Below are positions 1 to 8,408 of a DNA stretch of 64,000 nt, in pieces. A model generated the notes under the pieces. That model was not told the DNA's origin. It did no database searches and saw nothing but the letters and a program-made list of their open reading frames with translations. The DNA lies in NCBI GenBank assembly GCA_051201675.1, contig CP179212.1, positions 620,001-684,000 on the forward strand, given 5' to 3'. The first letter of the stretch is position 1. Each line of letters starts with the position of its first letter. The stretch comes from HTCC2207 sp002685195 (GTDB lineage Bacteria > Pseudomonadota > Gammaproteobacteria > Pseudomonadales > Porticoccaceae). A program made the position numbers and the translations under genes.

Positions 1-38
1 TCAATTAGTTTCAATCCAAATAACATAGAGGTAGAGCA

Positions 39-1241
39 ATGAGTGAAACCAATGCGCTAAATACCGGGTTAAAAAACCCTTTTGACAGCTGGAAGTCTAT
101 TGCGATTAGCCTCTATATGACCTTGATTGGTTATGGTGTTTTGGTGGGTATTCCGGTGATCAGTACCGCCTGGGTCACTCTACTGGGTTTTTCCGAGGTG
201 GAGGTGGGGCGAGTTGCAGGTGCTGATCTGGGTGGTTTGTCAGTTGGTGCAGTAGTCACAGCAATATTTATCGCCAAGGTCAACAGGCGGATGTTAGTGC
301 TGGTGGGCCTGTCATTGGCAGTGATCGCCAATGCTTTGTGTATCAGTATTGTAGATTATGACCAGGTCCTTTGGTTGCGGTTTTTATCCGGTTTAGGAAG
401 TGGTATTTATACAGCCGTTGCAGTGTCCTGTTTAGGTGCAAGTTCAAAGCCGGCTCGGGCATACAATGCTATGTTGTTTGCATTTGCTTTTTCTCAAGCA
501 TTGGAAATGCACTTCTTACCTTTGCTGTCTATGTCTGGCATTTATACGGTATTTATAGTTTGTTTTTTAATTACTCTGGCGTTTATAGGCTGGATCCCCG
601 CGCGTGCTCCCGCAGAATCATCTGAGGTATCAATGGTATCGGATAGCAAATTAGTCGACCAAAATATACCGGCTTACGTTCCTTGGTTATGCTTGGTTGC
701 TATGGTGATAACTTACATTAATATTGGCGCCTACTGGACTTATATAGAACTGGCCGCCACTGCAGACCAAGCTGACTCTGAATGGGTGGGACAAGTATTA
801 ACCTGGTCTTCATTTTGTAGTTTAGTGGGCTGTTTATTTGCCACTATACTGAGTAATCGTTACGGGTTGCTTAGGCCTTTACTTGTTACCTTGATAACTA
901 TGTCGGTAATTGTTGGCATGCTTGCTAATGGCATTACAGATAAAAACATTCTGATTAGTGTCTTCTCGTTTAATTGTTTGTGGATCTTCATTGATGTTTA
1001 TCAAATGTCGACCATTGCCAATGTTGATAAAACTGGTAGATTTGCCTCTTTGATGCCCGGTGCTCAGGGCCTTGGTCAGATTATTGGGCCTAATATGGCC
1101 GCATCGATTCTAGGTTTAAACCTAGGTTACTCAGGCGTTTTTGTTATGTGTTCGGCCGCGGCTCTTGTGGCCATGAGTCTATATTTATTTATGTACTTCC
1201 GCTTTAAACGCACGATTCCTGAATTTGCCTATGCAACCTAG
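39..1241 (+). CDS. MFS-family transporter
   Basis: A 400-residue, strongly hydrophobic protein with about 12 predicted membrane segments, consistent with an inner-membrane major facilitator superfamily carrier. After the second segment there is a charged cytoplasmic loop (AKVNRRM, about residues 79-85) in the position of the MFS motif A loop. A longer hydrophilic central loop near residues 190-210 separates the two six-helix halves. The ATG is preceded by AGAGGTAG. The gene is followed after about 230 bp by L-serine dehydratase on the same strand, which might hint at an amino-acid or small organic acid substrate, but nothing in the sequence fixes the substrate. The family call is reasonably secure; the substrate is unknown. 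Confidence 0.75.
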   Translation: MSETNALNTGLKNPFDSWKSIAISLYMTLIGYGVLVGIPVISTAWVTLLGFSEVEVGRVAGADLGGLSVGAVVTAIFIAKVNRRMLVLVGLSLAVIANALCISIVDYDQVLWLRFLSGLGSGIYTAVAVSCLGASSKPARAYNAMLFAFAFSQALEMHFLPLLSMSGIYTVFIVCFLITLAFIGWIPARAPAESSEVSMVSDSKLVDQNIPAYVPWLCLVAMVITYINIGAYWTYIELAATADQADSEWVGQVLTWSSFCSLVGCLFATILSNRYGLLRPLLVTLITMSVIVGMLANGITDKNILISVFSFNCLWIFIDVYQMSTIANVDKTGRFASLMPGAQGLGQIIGPNMAASILGLNLGYSGVFVMCSAAALVAMSLYLFMYFRFKRTIPEFAYAT

Positions 1242-1469
1242 GTTTCTTGCCTGATAGCGAGTTTGACCCCTGCCATCTGGCTTTTTGCAGATTATTAGTC
1301 GCTCTGTTGAGTGATGGTGTCGCATCAGTGACAGCGTCGCAAATCAAACTTCACGCATACTGGCGTCCTTTGTTCCACAGTAGCTCGGTGTTATTCGTGC
1401 TGTGTGTACTAATTAGTAATCAATTACTTGCGGTGAACCACTCATGGGATGTTTAGAAGGAGAGTTTTG

Positions 1470-2870
1470 GTGTCAATCAGCGTTTTCGACCTATTTAAGA
1501 TTGGTATAGGCCCATCTAGCTCGCACACCGTGGGGCCCATGTGTGCGGCCCATGGTTTTATTAAAGGACTTCGCGATAGCGCAGAACTTGGCTCCGTTGT
1601 TCGAGTGAAAGCTGAAATGTATGGCTCACTGGGTGCAACGGGTAGGGGTCATGGTACCCCTGGTGCAGTCATGATGGGTCTGGAAGGAGAACTTCCTGAA
1701 ACGATTGATGTCAGGTCGATCGATAGGCGGGTGGAGGATATTCTCTCCAATGGAAAAATCATGTTGGCTGGAGAGTGCGGTATTAAATACAGCCAGAAGA
1801 ACGACCTTGTATTGCATCGAAAAAAAACACTTCCCTATCACTCCAACGGGATGAAGTTTTCGGCCTTTGATGCTGATAAAAATCTTTTACAGCAAAGAGT
1901 TTACTACTCCGTTGGCGGTGGCTTTGTGGTTGATGAGGCTGCAGCATCCGCCGATTGTATTGTTGAGGACAACACATCTATCCCATACCCCTTTGATTCT
2001 GCCCATGATTTATTAGCATTGTGCGATAAAACAGGGTTGACCATTTCTCAGCTGATGTGGGAGAACGAGTTAGCCTGGCGAAGTGAGGAAGAGATTAACC
2101 TGAACCTCTTTAAAATTTGGTCAGCGATGCAAGAGTGCGTTGATAATGGCGTCAGTACCAGGGGAATATTGCCCGGGGGCCTAAAGGTAAAGCGCCGTGC
2201 CAGTGAGCTAAAAATTAAATTACTCAGCAGACCCGAGGCGGCTTTATCTGACCCGCTAACAGTACTGGATTGGGTGACTCTTTATGCACTTGCTGTGAAT
2301 GAAGAAAATGCGGCAGGAGGGCGAGTGGTCACCGCTCCTACTAATGGCGCGGCGGGTATTATCCCTGCCGTACTGCATTACTACATGCGTTTTGTCCCCG
2401 GAGCAAGTGACATAGGTGTAACTCAATTCTTACTCACCGCGGCAGCAATCGGTATTTTGTATAAGAAAAACGCCTCTATAAGTGGGGCAGAGGTGGGTTG
2501 CCAAGGAGAGGTGGGTAGCGCTTGTTCCATGGCTGCAGGCGCTCTGACTGCGGTGATGGGTGGTACACCTCAACAGGTGGAGAATGCCGCTGAAATAGGC
2601 ATGGAGCACAACCTTGGACTGACCTGTGATCCAGTGGGTGGTTTGGTTCAGGTGCCTTGTATCGAGCGCAATGCGATGGCCTCTGTAAAAGCAATTCATG
2701 CTGCAAGGATGGCTTTGAGTGGTGATGGATCTCACTTTGTATCCCTAGATAAAGTAATTCTGACCATGAGAAAAACCGGCGAAGATATGCACAATCGCTA
2801 CAAGGAAACCGCTCGAGGTGGCCTAGCCATCCATGTGTTAGAGATGCCGGTTAACATCACTGAATGCTGA
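1470..2870 (+). CDS. sdaA: L-serine dehydratase, iron-sulfur type, single chain
   Basis: Converts L-serine to pyruvate and ammonia in the cytoplasm using an oxygen-labile [4Fe-4S] cluster. The N-terminal beta domain carries the family signature GPSSSHTVGPM. The C-terminal alpha domain holds the cluster cysteines in GCQGEVGSACSMAAG and CDPVGGLVQVPC. The length of about 466 residues fits the one-chain gammaproteobacterial enzyme. An ATG exists at 1449, but I prefer GTG 1470: it has AAGGAGA at 1457-1463 at good spacing and gives the usual N-terminus MSISVFDLFKIG. There is no obvious partner gene; the upstream MFS gene is separated by about 230 bp without a convincing gene. The function call is strong. 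Confidence 0.95.
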   Translation: MSISVFDLFKIGIGPSSSHTVGPMCAAHGFIKGLRDSAELGSVVRVKAEMYGSLGATGRGHGTPGAVMMGLEGELPETIDVRSIDRRVEDILSNGKIMLAGECGIKYSQKNDLVLHRKKTLPYHSNGMKFSAFDADKNLLQQRVYYSVGGGFVVDEAAASADCIVEDNTSIPYPFDSAHDLLALCDKTGLTISQLMWENELAWRSEEEINLNLFKIWSAMQECVDNGVSTRGILPGGLKVKRRASELKIKLLSRPEAALSDPLTVLDWVTLYALAVNEENAAGGRVVTAPTNGAAGIIPAVLHYYMRFVPGASDIGVTQFLLTAAAIGILYKKNASISGAEVGCQGEVGSACSMAAGALTAVMGGTPQQVENAAEIGMEHNLGLTCDPVGGLVQVPCIERNAMASVKAIHAARMALSGDGSHFVSLDKVILTMRKTGEDMHNRYKETARGGLAIHVLEMPVNITEC

Positions 2871-2984
2871 TTTCTACTCTTCCAATTTTCCAATCTTGAT
2901 TATTGGGCAGACCTAATGGCAATTTATAGATCCCACACTATACTTAGGGGGTGTGCTTTTTATTAATAACAGAGGTAATACAAA

Positions 2985-3701
2985 ATGAAATTTTTAGTAC
3001 TCTTTTTTTCATTTCTATTTTCAGGTCTGATTTTTGCTGATGATCATCAAGATAGTGGTCCATTCTATGCTTTCTATCATCTTCAAGTTACCAATCCAGC
3101 AGCGGTCGTCACAGCGATGGATAAGTTTTGGGCTTCAGACTGTGGCAAGGAATATCCGGCCGACGTGGCACTGGCGCAGGAGCTATTTAATGGAGCTTAT
3201 TCTTCAACTCACTTTATTATTAACACATTTCAGAATTCTGCTGACCAGTCCAAGGCCGCTGAAATTATGCGCTCGTGTCCCGATGCTATAACTTTCTTGC
3301 AGGAGTTAGCGGCTTCAGGCACCACACCAGTTATGCAGTACATGGGCGCAGCGCCTATCGATGAAAATGACTGGACTCAAGATACGGTCTTTTCAAAATT
3401 TGACATCATCGTCGAACCTCAAGACCAAGCAGCTTATGCTGGAGCTTATATGAAAATGATGAAAGCAGCATCCAAGGATATAGACCTTCGTTCTTACGGT
3501 TTGGGCGCTATCTATTTTGGTCGTGACAAGTTCTCACACTGGGTTTGGACAGGAGCTCGCTCAATACCCGAACTCTCATCTATCAGTGAACAGCTTTTAA
3601 CTCATCCTGCATTTGCAAGATTCAATGCTGCTGTGGGCAGTAAGCGAACAATCGTAAATACGACTCAAGTGCAGATTTTAAAAGGCTATGAAAGGCAGTA
3701 A
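2985..3701 (+). CDS. Secreted protein of unknown function
   Basis: A 238-residue protein with a clear Sec signal peptide (residues 1-18, MKFLVLFFSFLFSGLIFA, then DDHQ), so it is probably periplasmic or secreted. The mature part seems to consist of two halves of about 100 residues, each with alternating beta-like and alpha-like stretches (starting near FYAFYHLQVTN and FSKFDIIVEP). This suggests a duplicated alpha/beta sandwich, but that is inference. Two cysteines lie near residues 53 and 93. A second secreted protein of similar build lies at 56002-56763, though the identity I can see by eye is low. It sits alone between a dehydratase gene and a convergent envelope gene. I do not recognise a named family. 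Confidence 0.7.
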   Translation: MKFLVLFFSFLFSGLIFADDHQDSGPFYAFYHLQVTNPAAVVTAMDKFWASDCGKEYPADVALAQELFNGAYSSTHFIINTFQNSADQSKAAEIMRSCPDAITFLQELAASGTTPVMQYMGAAPIDENDWTQDTVFSKFDIIVEPQDQAAYAGAYMKMMKAASKDIDLRSYGLGAIYFGRDKFSHWVWTGARSIPELSSISEQLLTHPAFARFNAAVGSKRTIVNTTQVQILKGYERQ

Positions 3702-3708
3702 CTCCATT

Positions 3709-3748
3709 GAGGTGATAGCTAGTCCTCGATTCGAGGTCTAGCTACCTC
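3709..3748. terminator. Long hairpin between convergent genes
   Basis: Outer arms GAGGT..TAGCTAG and CTAGCTACCTC pair with a three-base bulge and enclose a perfect inner CCTCG-ATT-CGAGG stem, about 40 nt in all. It lies just after the stop at 3701 and faces the convergent gene ending at 3790. No U-tract follows on either side, so it may be a bidirectional 3'-end stabiliser rather than a classical intrinsic terminator. Confidence 0.45.
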
Positions 3749-3789
3749 CCTAAAAACTAGCGTGTCATATGCAAATTTGGAGTAATTGT

Positions 3790-4296
3790 TCAATTTACAG
3801 TTAGATTAACCTTGATCAAATCACCCACCTGAGGTTCAAAATCTCTTTTAACTATAAAACGATTCAGGCCATAGCTAACTGTGACTAGGTAGTGCTCTAG
3901 CCTTTCCACATCTTTTGTCTCATATCTTGTTTTCGTTTGAGTCTCGCATTTGGTGACCACATTTTTGTTTTGGGAGCTAACGTCGTTACCAATTTTGTTA
4001 CCGAGTAATCCACCTAGAACTTTGGCCCCAGTGTTACCACCAAGCTTGTCAACAACAGCCACTCCTGCTGCTGCCCCGACTAAGCCACCAGTAGAACCAA
4101 AAGCACCGTCAACGACTTTCTCTAAAGCTCCTTTATTGTTTCGCTTGTAGTCATGGCAAACTTCTGTCTCATATGACACAGGTGTTTGAACTGAAATGTT
4201 GCGGAAGACTGGCTTAGTCTTAACCACCTCCATATTTGTTTCATTTGCATAAATGTTGGCTGACAACAAAACTGCGATAATTATTGAGCTTCTCAT
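3790..4296 (-). CDS. Glycine-zipper envelope protein (17 kDa antigen/SlyB-like)
   Basis: About 168 residues with a signal peptide MRSSIIIAVLLSANIYA. The centre (GSTGGLVGAAAGVAVV ... GAKVLGGLLGNKIG) is a glycine-zipper pair of transmembrane-like segments, as in the Rickettsia 17 kDa antigen, SlyB and related outer-membrane-associated proteins. The flanks are polar, with two cysteines (VCHDYK and VTKCETQ). There is no lipobox cysteine at the signal cleavage site, so it is not an obvious lipoprotein. An ATG at 4308 lies directly against AAGAGG with no spacer, so the ATG at 4296 is the likelier start. Likely envelope location; exact role unknown. Confidence 0.7.
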   Translation of the reverse strand: MRSSIIIAVLLSANIYANETNMEVVKTKPVFRNISVQTPVSYETEVCHDYKRNNKGALEKVVDGAFGSTGGLVGAAAGVAVVDKLGGNTGAKVLGGLLGNKIGNDVSSQNKNVVTKCETQTKTRYETKDVERLEHYLVTVSYGLNRFIVKRDFEPQVGDLIKVNLTVN

Positions 4297-4457
4297 GGCT
4301 ATATTCATCCTCTTATTGAGTCTGTAATCATAGCTAAATACCCTGTCTAGTCAAACCATGTGAGCGGGAAAGTTAGCTAAACGCAGCATTCAGAGCGCAT
4401 TAGATAACCACGTGAAAGATCTTGGTACTTAAACACAGGTTTGAAAAGCCTTGAGAC

Positions 4458-5750
4458 CTATTTTTGCTTGAGTATTAGCATGTCTTTTTGAAGTTGCTGT
4501 ATCGCCTTGTTTTGAGCATCAATTAGCGCCTGTTGCTCTTGAATGGCTTTAGTCAGCACAGGGACTAGAGTTGTATAAGTCACTCCTAATGTTTCACCTT
4601 TTTCTAGATCACCCTCAATACCCGTAATAGCCTCTGGCACAATAGGCTTTAGGTCTTGAGCTATAAAGCCAACTTGAAAAAGATCATTCGATTTTAATTG
4701 ATAATCAACAGGCACTAACTCTAATATTGTCTTCAAACCATACTTGGTGTTTGTAATGTCTTTCTTTAATCTTCTGTCTGATGAGGCGGAGAAAGCCACT
4801 TGCCCCTCGATGACAACGACATTTGAATCGCCAAGTCTTATTTTATTACTTTCACTAACAGAAGCCCCGTTTCCAATAGCGGTGGCGTTAGTTAAATCTT
4901 CCGAAGCGACATCAGCCGCATAACCAATAGCAGTATTGTAAGTACCTGTTGTATTAGACAAGAGAGCATTTACCCCAGAAGCTGTATTGTAAATTCCGGT
5001 ATTATTATAATAGAGCGCCCCCGCACCAGTAGCTGCGTTACCATAGCCTGTAGTGTTCTCATACAGCGCGACGGAACCAGTTGCTGTGTTATCAGTACCC
5101 GCAGTATTGCTATAAAGAGCCAAGGCGCCAGTGGCTGTGTTTTTCTCACCTGTGATGTTTAAATATAAAGCTGCATAACCAGAAGCTGTGTTCCAAAACC
5201 CAGTAGTGTTTAAACCTAGAGCCCAGGCACCAGTGGCTGTGTTCCAATAACCTTCAGTGTTATCAGATAACGTATCATGACCAACAGCCGTATTATTATC
5301 GCCAGATGTAATAGATTCTAATGCAGTCGCTCCAATTGCAAGATTGTACTCTGCCGCGTCAGTCGTTGCTGATGGATCATTTCCAATGTACATAGAGTTA
5401 TCTTCGACCAATGCATCGCTTAGCTCTGTTACACTTTCGCCTGTTTGAGAGCCAGTTAACCCACCATAGGTAATAGCCCTAATGCTGGTTATATAGGAGT
5501 CAATGTCGTTAGCATCACTAACAGTCGCATCAGACGATACAACACCCGTGATGAGAACATCATCAGTCAAACCAAACATTGACCTTAATAGCAAAAGACC
5601 GTCTGTTAAAGCATCAACCTCACCATTCGCATCAATATCAAGGATGGATATATCTTCCGCTCTATCATCCTGACCATGTGAAAGAGTGACGGCTAAAAAG
5701 CCTAAGAGGACAACCGAGTATTTGGTGAAGCGGCTCAATAGATTGATCAT
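4458..5750 (-). CDS. Secreted repeat protein with dockerin-like motif and C-terminal S74 chaperone domain
   Basis: A 430-residue secreted protein with a signal peptide of about 26 residues. Residues about 35-65 carry a calcium-loop/dockerin-like element (DIDANGEVDALTDGLLLLR). Residues about 125-300 hold roughly ten degenerate 12-16-residue repeats of the type NTATGAxALxxNTTG, as in trimeric adhesin head domains. The C-terminus has SSDRRLKKDI followed by VGFIAQDLKPIVPEA and a final coiled coil. This is the peptidase S74 (endosialidase-type) intramolecular chaperone, whose Ser/Lys pair (S..K in SDRRLKK) self-cleaves just before the serine. No YadA-type membrane anchor is present, so a released, trimeric, fibre-like product is inferred. 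It is followed on the opposite strand by a small possible reading frame and tRNA-Leu. Confidence 0.8.
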   Translation of the reverse strand: MINLLSRFTKYSVVLLGFLAVTLSHGQDDRAEDISILDIDANGEVDALTDGLLLLRSMFGLTDDVLITGVVSSDATVSDANDIDSYITSIRAITYGGLTGSQTGESVTELSDALVEDNSMYIGNDPSATTDAAEYNLAIGATALESITSGDNNTAVGHDTLSDNTEGYWNTATGAWALGLNTTGFWNTASGYAALYLNITGEKNTATGALALYSNTAGTDNTATGSVALYENTTGYGNAATGAGALYYNNTGIYNTASGVNALLSNTTGTYNTAIGYAADVASEDLTNATAIGNGASVSESNKIRLGDSNVVVIEGQVAFSASSDRRLKKDITNTKYGLKTILELVPVDYQLKSNDLFQVGFIAQDLKPIVPEAITGIEGDLEKGETLGVTYTTLVPVLTKAIQEQQALIDAQNKAIQQLQKDMLILKQK

Positions 5751-6113
5751 GGTCTAACCTCAGATAATTTTTTCTAAGCATAGCTGAATGCCCAATACAG
5801 TCAAATCAGAGCTAGATTGACATGTCACCTCTTTAGATTATTGTCGTCTCTAAGGTTAAATGAGAACAAGGGTTAGTTGTTCGGCGACTGTACTACTAAG
5901 TAAACAATAAATAACAGTGGAATATTACTCAAGATGAGTGTCAATAATGGAATTCCAATAGCTTTAAAAAATATGGGCGCCTTGTGTGGGTCTGAGGTAG
6001 AGAAATTGGTAGACGTGAATGTGCCTCTGACAATGAACTACAGGGGTATCAACATCAGTAAACACAAGGACTAAGGGCGTTGCTAGTGCCTAGTTGAGGA
6101 ACAAAAGAATCTA
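5751..6113 (+). other. Gap holding only a possible 46-codon frame (5934-6074)
   Basis: The only coding-like object in this gap is an ATG frame at 5934-6074 (46 codons, starting MSVNNGIPIALKNMG and ending NISKHKD). Its composition is plausible for a peptide, but it has no clear ribosome-binding site (only ACTCAAG upstream). No terminator, promoter or repeat is evident in the rest of the gap. Treat the peptide as speculative. Confidence 0.2.
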
Positions 6114-6200
6114 TGGTGCCCAGGAGAGGACTTGAACCTCCACGCCCGTAAGAGCACTAGCACCTGAAGCTAGCGTGTCTACCAATTTCACCACCTGGGC
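6114..6200 (-). tRNA. tRNA-Leu (anticodon CAG)
   Basis: Read on the minus strand, the acceptor arms GCCCAGG (5', at 6200) and CCTGGGC pair. The anticodon stem is CTAGC/GCTAG with loop TTCAGGT, giving anticodon CAG. A long variable arm is present as expected for leucine tRNA, and the T loop is GGTTCAAGTCC. The terminal CCA is encoded (TGG on the plus strand at 6114-6116). The length is 87 nt, typical of class II tRNA. Confidence 0.97.
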
Positions 6201-6255
6201 TTTATTCTAAAATACATCCCGATTGATACCAATACAACGGAATGTAGCGGCGCGC

Positions 6256-6284
6256 ACTATAGTAATCGTCCTTGTTTTTGTCAA
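6256..6284 (-). promoter_or_regulatory. Sigma-70 promoter of tRNA-Leu
   Basis: On the minus strand a perfect -35 TTGACA (6279-6284) and a -10 TATAGT (6256-6261) are separated by 17 bp. They are followed by a GC-rich discriminator (GCGCGCCGC), typical of stringently controlled stable-RNA promoters. Initiation would fall near 6249, about 50 nt before the mature tRNA 5' end. Confidence 0.85.
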
Positions 6285-6463
6285 TTCAAGCGATAAACAT
6301 ATCCAAAATGTGAACCTGTCTGAATTATTTCTCTTATTTTTAGAGGATAGTTAACTTACTTGGTGAAACTTCAGTGCCTGATAATGCATAAAGCTATTTA
6401 ATGTCGAGTTTTTTAATAGTGTCAGCAAGGAGATTCACTTTTAACTTAACAGAAAAGGATTTT

Positions 6464-6787
6464 ATGATGAAAAAGAACTTTAAGTACTTTATGTTTTGTG
6501 TGGCTGCTCTGTTTGCTTTTCACAGCAGCTCTATTTTAGCAGATGGACATGCAGGTGAAGCTAAACCTAAAATGATGATGCTAGAACCCATGGCGGTAAA
6601 TATTAATAGCGCCTCTTCTGAGGATTTAGCGGTTCACTTAAAGGGCATTGGCATTAAGACTGCGAAGGCTATTGTTGCCTACCGAAATGAGAATGGAGAT
6701 TTCAGTTCGCCCGAAGATATTATGAATGTTAAAGGTATAGGTGAGCATACCTTTGAGACAAACAAGGATATGATTGTTGTAGAATGA
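6464..6787 (+). CDS. Secreted ComEA-like helix-hairpin-helix protein
   Basis: About 108 residues. A signal peptide (MMKKNFKYFMFCVAALFAFHSSSILA) is followed by a short linker and one helix-hairpin-helix DNA-binding unit. Both hairpins are visible: VNINSAS..DLAVHLKGIGIKTAKAI and DIMNVKGIGEHTF. This is the ComEA family of periplasmic double-stranded-DNA-binding proteins; short stand-alone versions like this are common in gammaproteobacteria and not always linked to competence. The start is set by AAGGA at 6455-6459 before ATG 6464/6467; a longer frame from 6401 would bury the signal peptide. It is monocistronic, ending in a terminator. Confidence 0.88.
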   Translation: MMKKNFKYFMFCVAALFAFHSSSILADGHAGEAKPKMMMLEPMAVNINSASSEDLAVHLKGIGIKTAKAIVAYRNENGDFSSPEDIMNVKGIGEHTFETNKDMIVVE

Positions 6788-6808
6788 TATTACTATTCGT
6801 TTTTATTT

Positions 6809-6835
6809 AACGGTCGCTTCTGCGGCCGTTTTTTT
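6809..6835 (+). terminator. Intrinsic terminator after the ComEA-like gene
   Basis: AACGGTCGC-TTCT-GCGGCCGTT forms a stem with one G-T pair followed directly by a run of T residues. It lies 20 bp after the stop codon. Confidence 0.85.
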
Positions 6836-7019
6836 AGCCCCTAAAGTAGTTAATATCGAAAAATACTTAATTTTCGCGGCAACTTTGATTAGTTTGCCCT
6901 TCATCTAATTATTTACCGAATTATTACTGCGACATTCTCTTAATCTGCTAAAATGACGACTCACTAAAACATCGATTCTGATCTATCTTATTTTAAACAT
7001 CCTCGGAGTGACATCTTTC

Positions 7020-8399
7020 ATGGAAAAACTAACCTGTTTCAAAGCCTATGACATCCGTGGTCAATTGGGCACTGAGTTAGACGAAGACATTGCCTATCGA
7101 ATTGGGCGCGCTTATGTCGAGTTTCTTAAACCTAAAAATGTGGTTCTAGGAGGCGATGTTAGATTAACCAGTGAATCTTTAAAAAAGGCCCTCGGTGAAG
7201 GTATTCGTGATGCTGGCAGTGATGTTATTGATATTGGTATGGTAGGTACAGAGCAAGTCTATTTTGCAACTTCCCACTTGAATGCAGGGGGCGGTATAGA
7301 GGTCACTGCGAGCCACAACCCGATTGATTACAACGGCATGAAGCCCATTAGAGAAGGATCCAGGCCAGTTAGTTCAGATACCGGGTTACTTGATATTAAG
7401 GCAATCGCGGAGGCTAATAATTTTGGGGTGGTAGACCCTGACAAACGCGGTGCTTTTGAGAAGGTATCCATACTAGAAGATTATCTTGATCATCTCTGTG
7501 GCTACATAAAACTTGATGCCATCAAGCCGGTGAAATTAGTAATGAACGCTGGTAATGGCGCTGCAGGCCCTGTGGTAGACGCATTGCAGTCTCGGTTTGC
7601 AAACCTTAATTTACCCATTGAGATTATCAAAATACATAATGAACCAGATGGTTCGTTTCCTAATGGTATCCCTAATCCTATCCTCCATGAAAATAGAGCA
7701 TCTACTATCGATGCGGTTATAGAACACCAGGCCGACTTGGGTATTGCGTGGGATGGAGACTTTGACCGTTGCTTCTTGGTGGATGAGAAGGGGCAGTTTA
7801 TAGAGGGTTACTATATTGTTGGCTTGTTAGCCGAGGCATTCTTGCTTAAAAACCCAGGGAGTAAGATTGTTCACGACCCAAGACTAACCTGGAACACCAT
7901 TGATGTGGTGTCAAGGAATGGTGGAGAGGCAGTTCAGTCTAAAACTGGCCATGCGTTTATTAAAGAACGAATGCGTCTAGAGGACGCAGTCTATGGTGGT
8001 GAGATGAGCGCTCACCATTACTTTAGAGATTTCTTTTACTGTGACAGCGGTATGATTCCCTGGTTATTAGTCATGGAGCTAATGAGCTCTAGTGGCAAGC
8101 CTTTATCCGAGTTAGTCAATGCCATGATGCTTGCTTATCCTTCCCCCGGTGAGATAAATCGCGCAGTTGCTGACCCGACGTCGGCTATTGCTAGGGTGCG
8201 CGAGTACTATGAAACCGAGGCTCTATTGGTTGATGAGATAGACGGAGTCTCAATGGAATTTACTGATTGGCGTTTTAATTTGCGAATGAGCAATACCGAA
8301 CCGGTAGTTCGCTTGAATGTCGAGACAAGGGCTGATGAGCTATTATTAAAGCAGAAGGAGCTAGAAGTTTTAGCTTTACTAGAAAACGGTACTGAGTAG
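7020..8399 (+). CDS. manB: Phosphomannomutase (CpsG/ManB type)
   Basis: Interconverts mannose-6-phosphate and mannose-1-phosphate for GDP-mannose synthesis. All four alpha-D-phosphohexomutase loops are present: the phosphoserine loop TASHNP, the Mg2+ loop DGDFDR, the sugar-binding loop GGEMSAHHYFRDF and the phosphate-binding loop RMSNTEPVVRLNVE. The protein is collinear with enteric CpsG/ManB (about 456 residues), including the start MEKLTCFKAYDIRG. I chose ATG 7020 over GTG 7008 because it has CGGAG upstream and gives the conserved N-terminus. rfaH follows after 9 bp, so the two are probably co-transcribed. With manC, gmd and fcl it would supply GDP-mannose and GDP-fucose to the EPS locus. 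Confidence 0.95.
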   Translation: MEKLTCFKAYDIRGQLGTELDEDIAYRIGRAYVEFLKPKNVVLGGDVRLTSESLKKALGEGIRDAGSDVIDIGMVGTEQVYFATSHLNAGGGIEVTASHNPIDYNGMKPIREGSRPVSSDTGLLDIKAIAEANNFGVVDPDKRGAFEKVSILEDYLDHLCGYIKLDAIKPVKLVMNAGNGAAGPVVDALQSRFANLNLPIEIIKIHNEPDGSFPNGIPNPILHENRASTIDAVIEHQADLGIAWDGDFDRCFLVDEKGQFIEGYYIVGLLAEAFLLKNPGSKIVHDPRLTWNTIDVVSRNGGEAVQSKTGHAFIKERMRLEDAVYGGEMSAHHYFRDFFYCDSGMIPWLLVMELMSSSGKPLSELVNAMMLAYPSPGEINRAVADPTSAIARVREYYETEALLVDEIDGVSMEFTDWRFNLRMSNTEPVVRLNVETRADELLLKQKELEVLALLENGTE

Positions 8400-8408
8400 G
8401 TAACTGTA

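Noticed and set aside
1247..1456. 69-codon frame between the MFS gene and sdaA
   Set aside because: No ribosome-binding site or recognisable pattern; it would overlap the sdaA leader.
6002..6014. GAAATTGGTAGAC identical (inverted) to the D arm of tRNA-Leu at 6177-6189, plus TGCTAGTGC at 6081-6089
   Set aside because: Looked like a tRNA fragment left by an integration, but the rest does not fold as tRNA; the first match lies inside the possible 46-codon frame. Probably chance.
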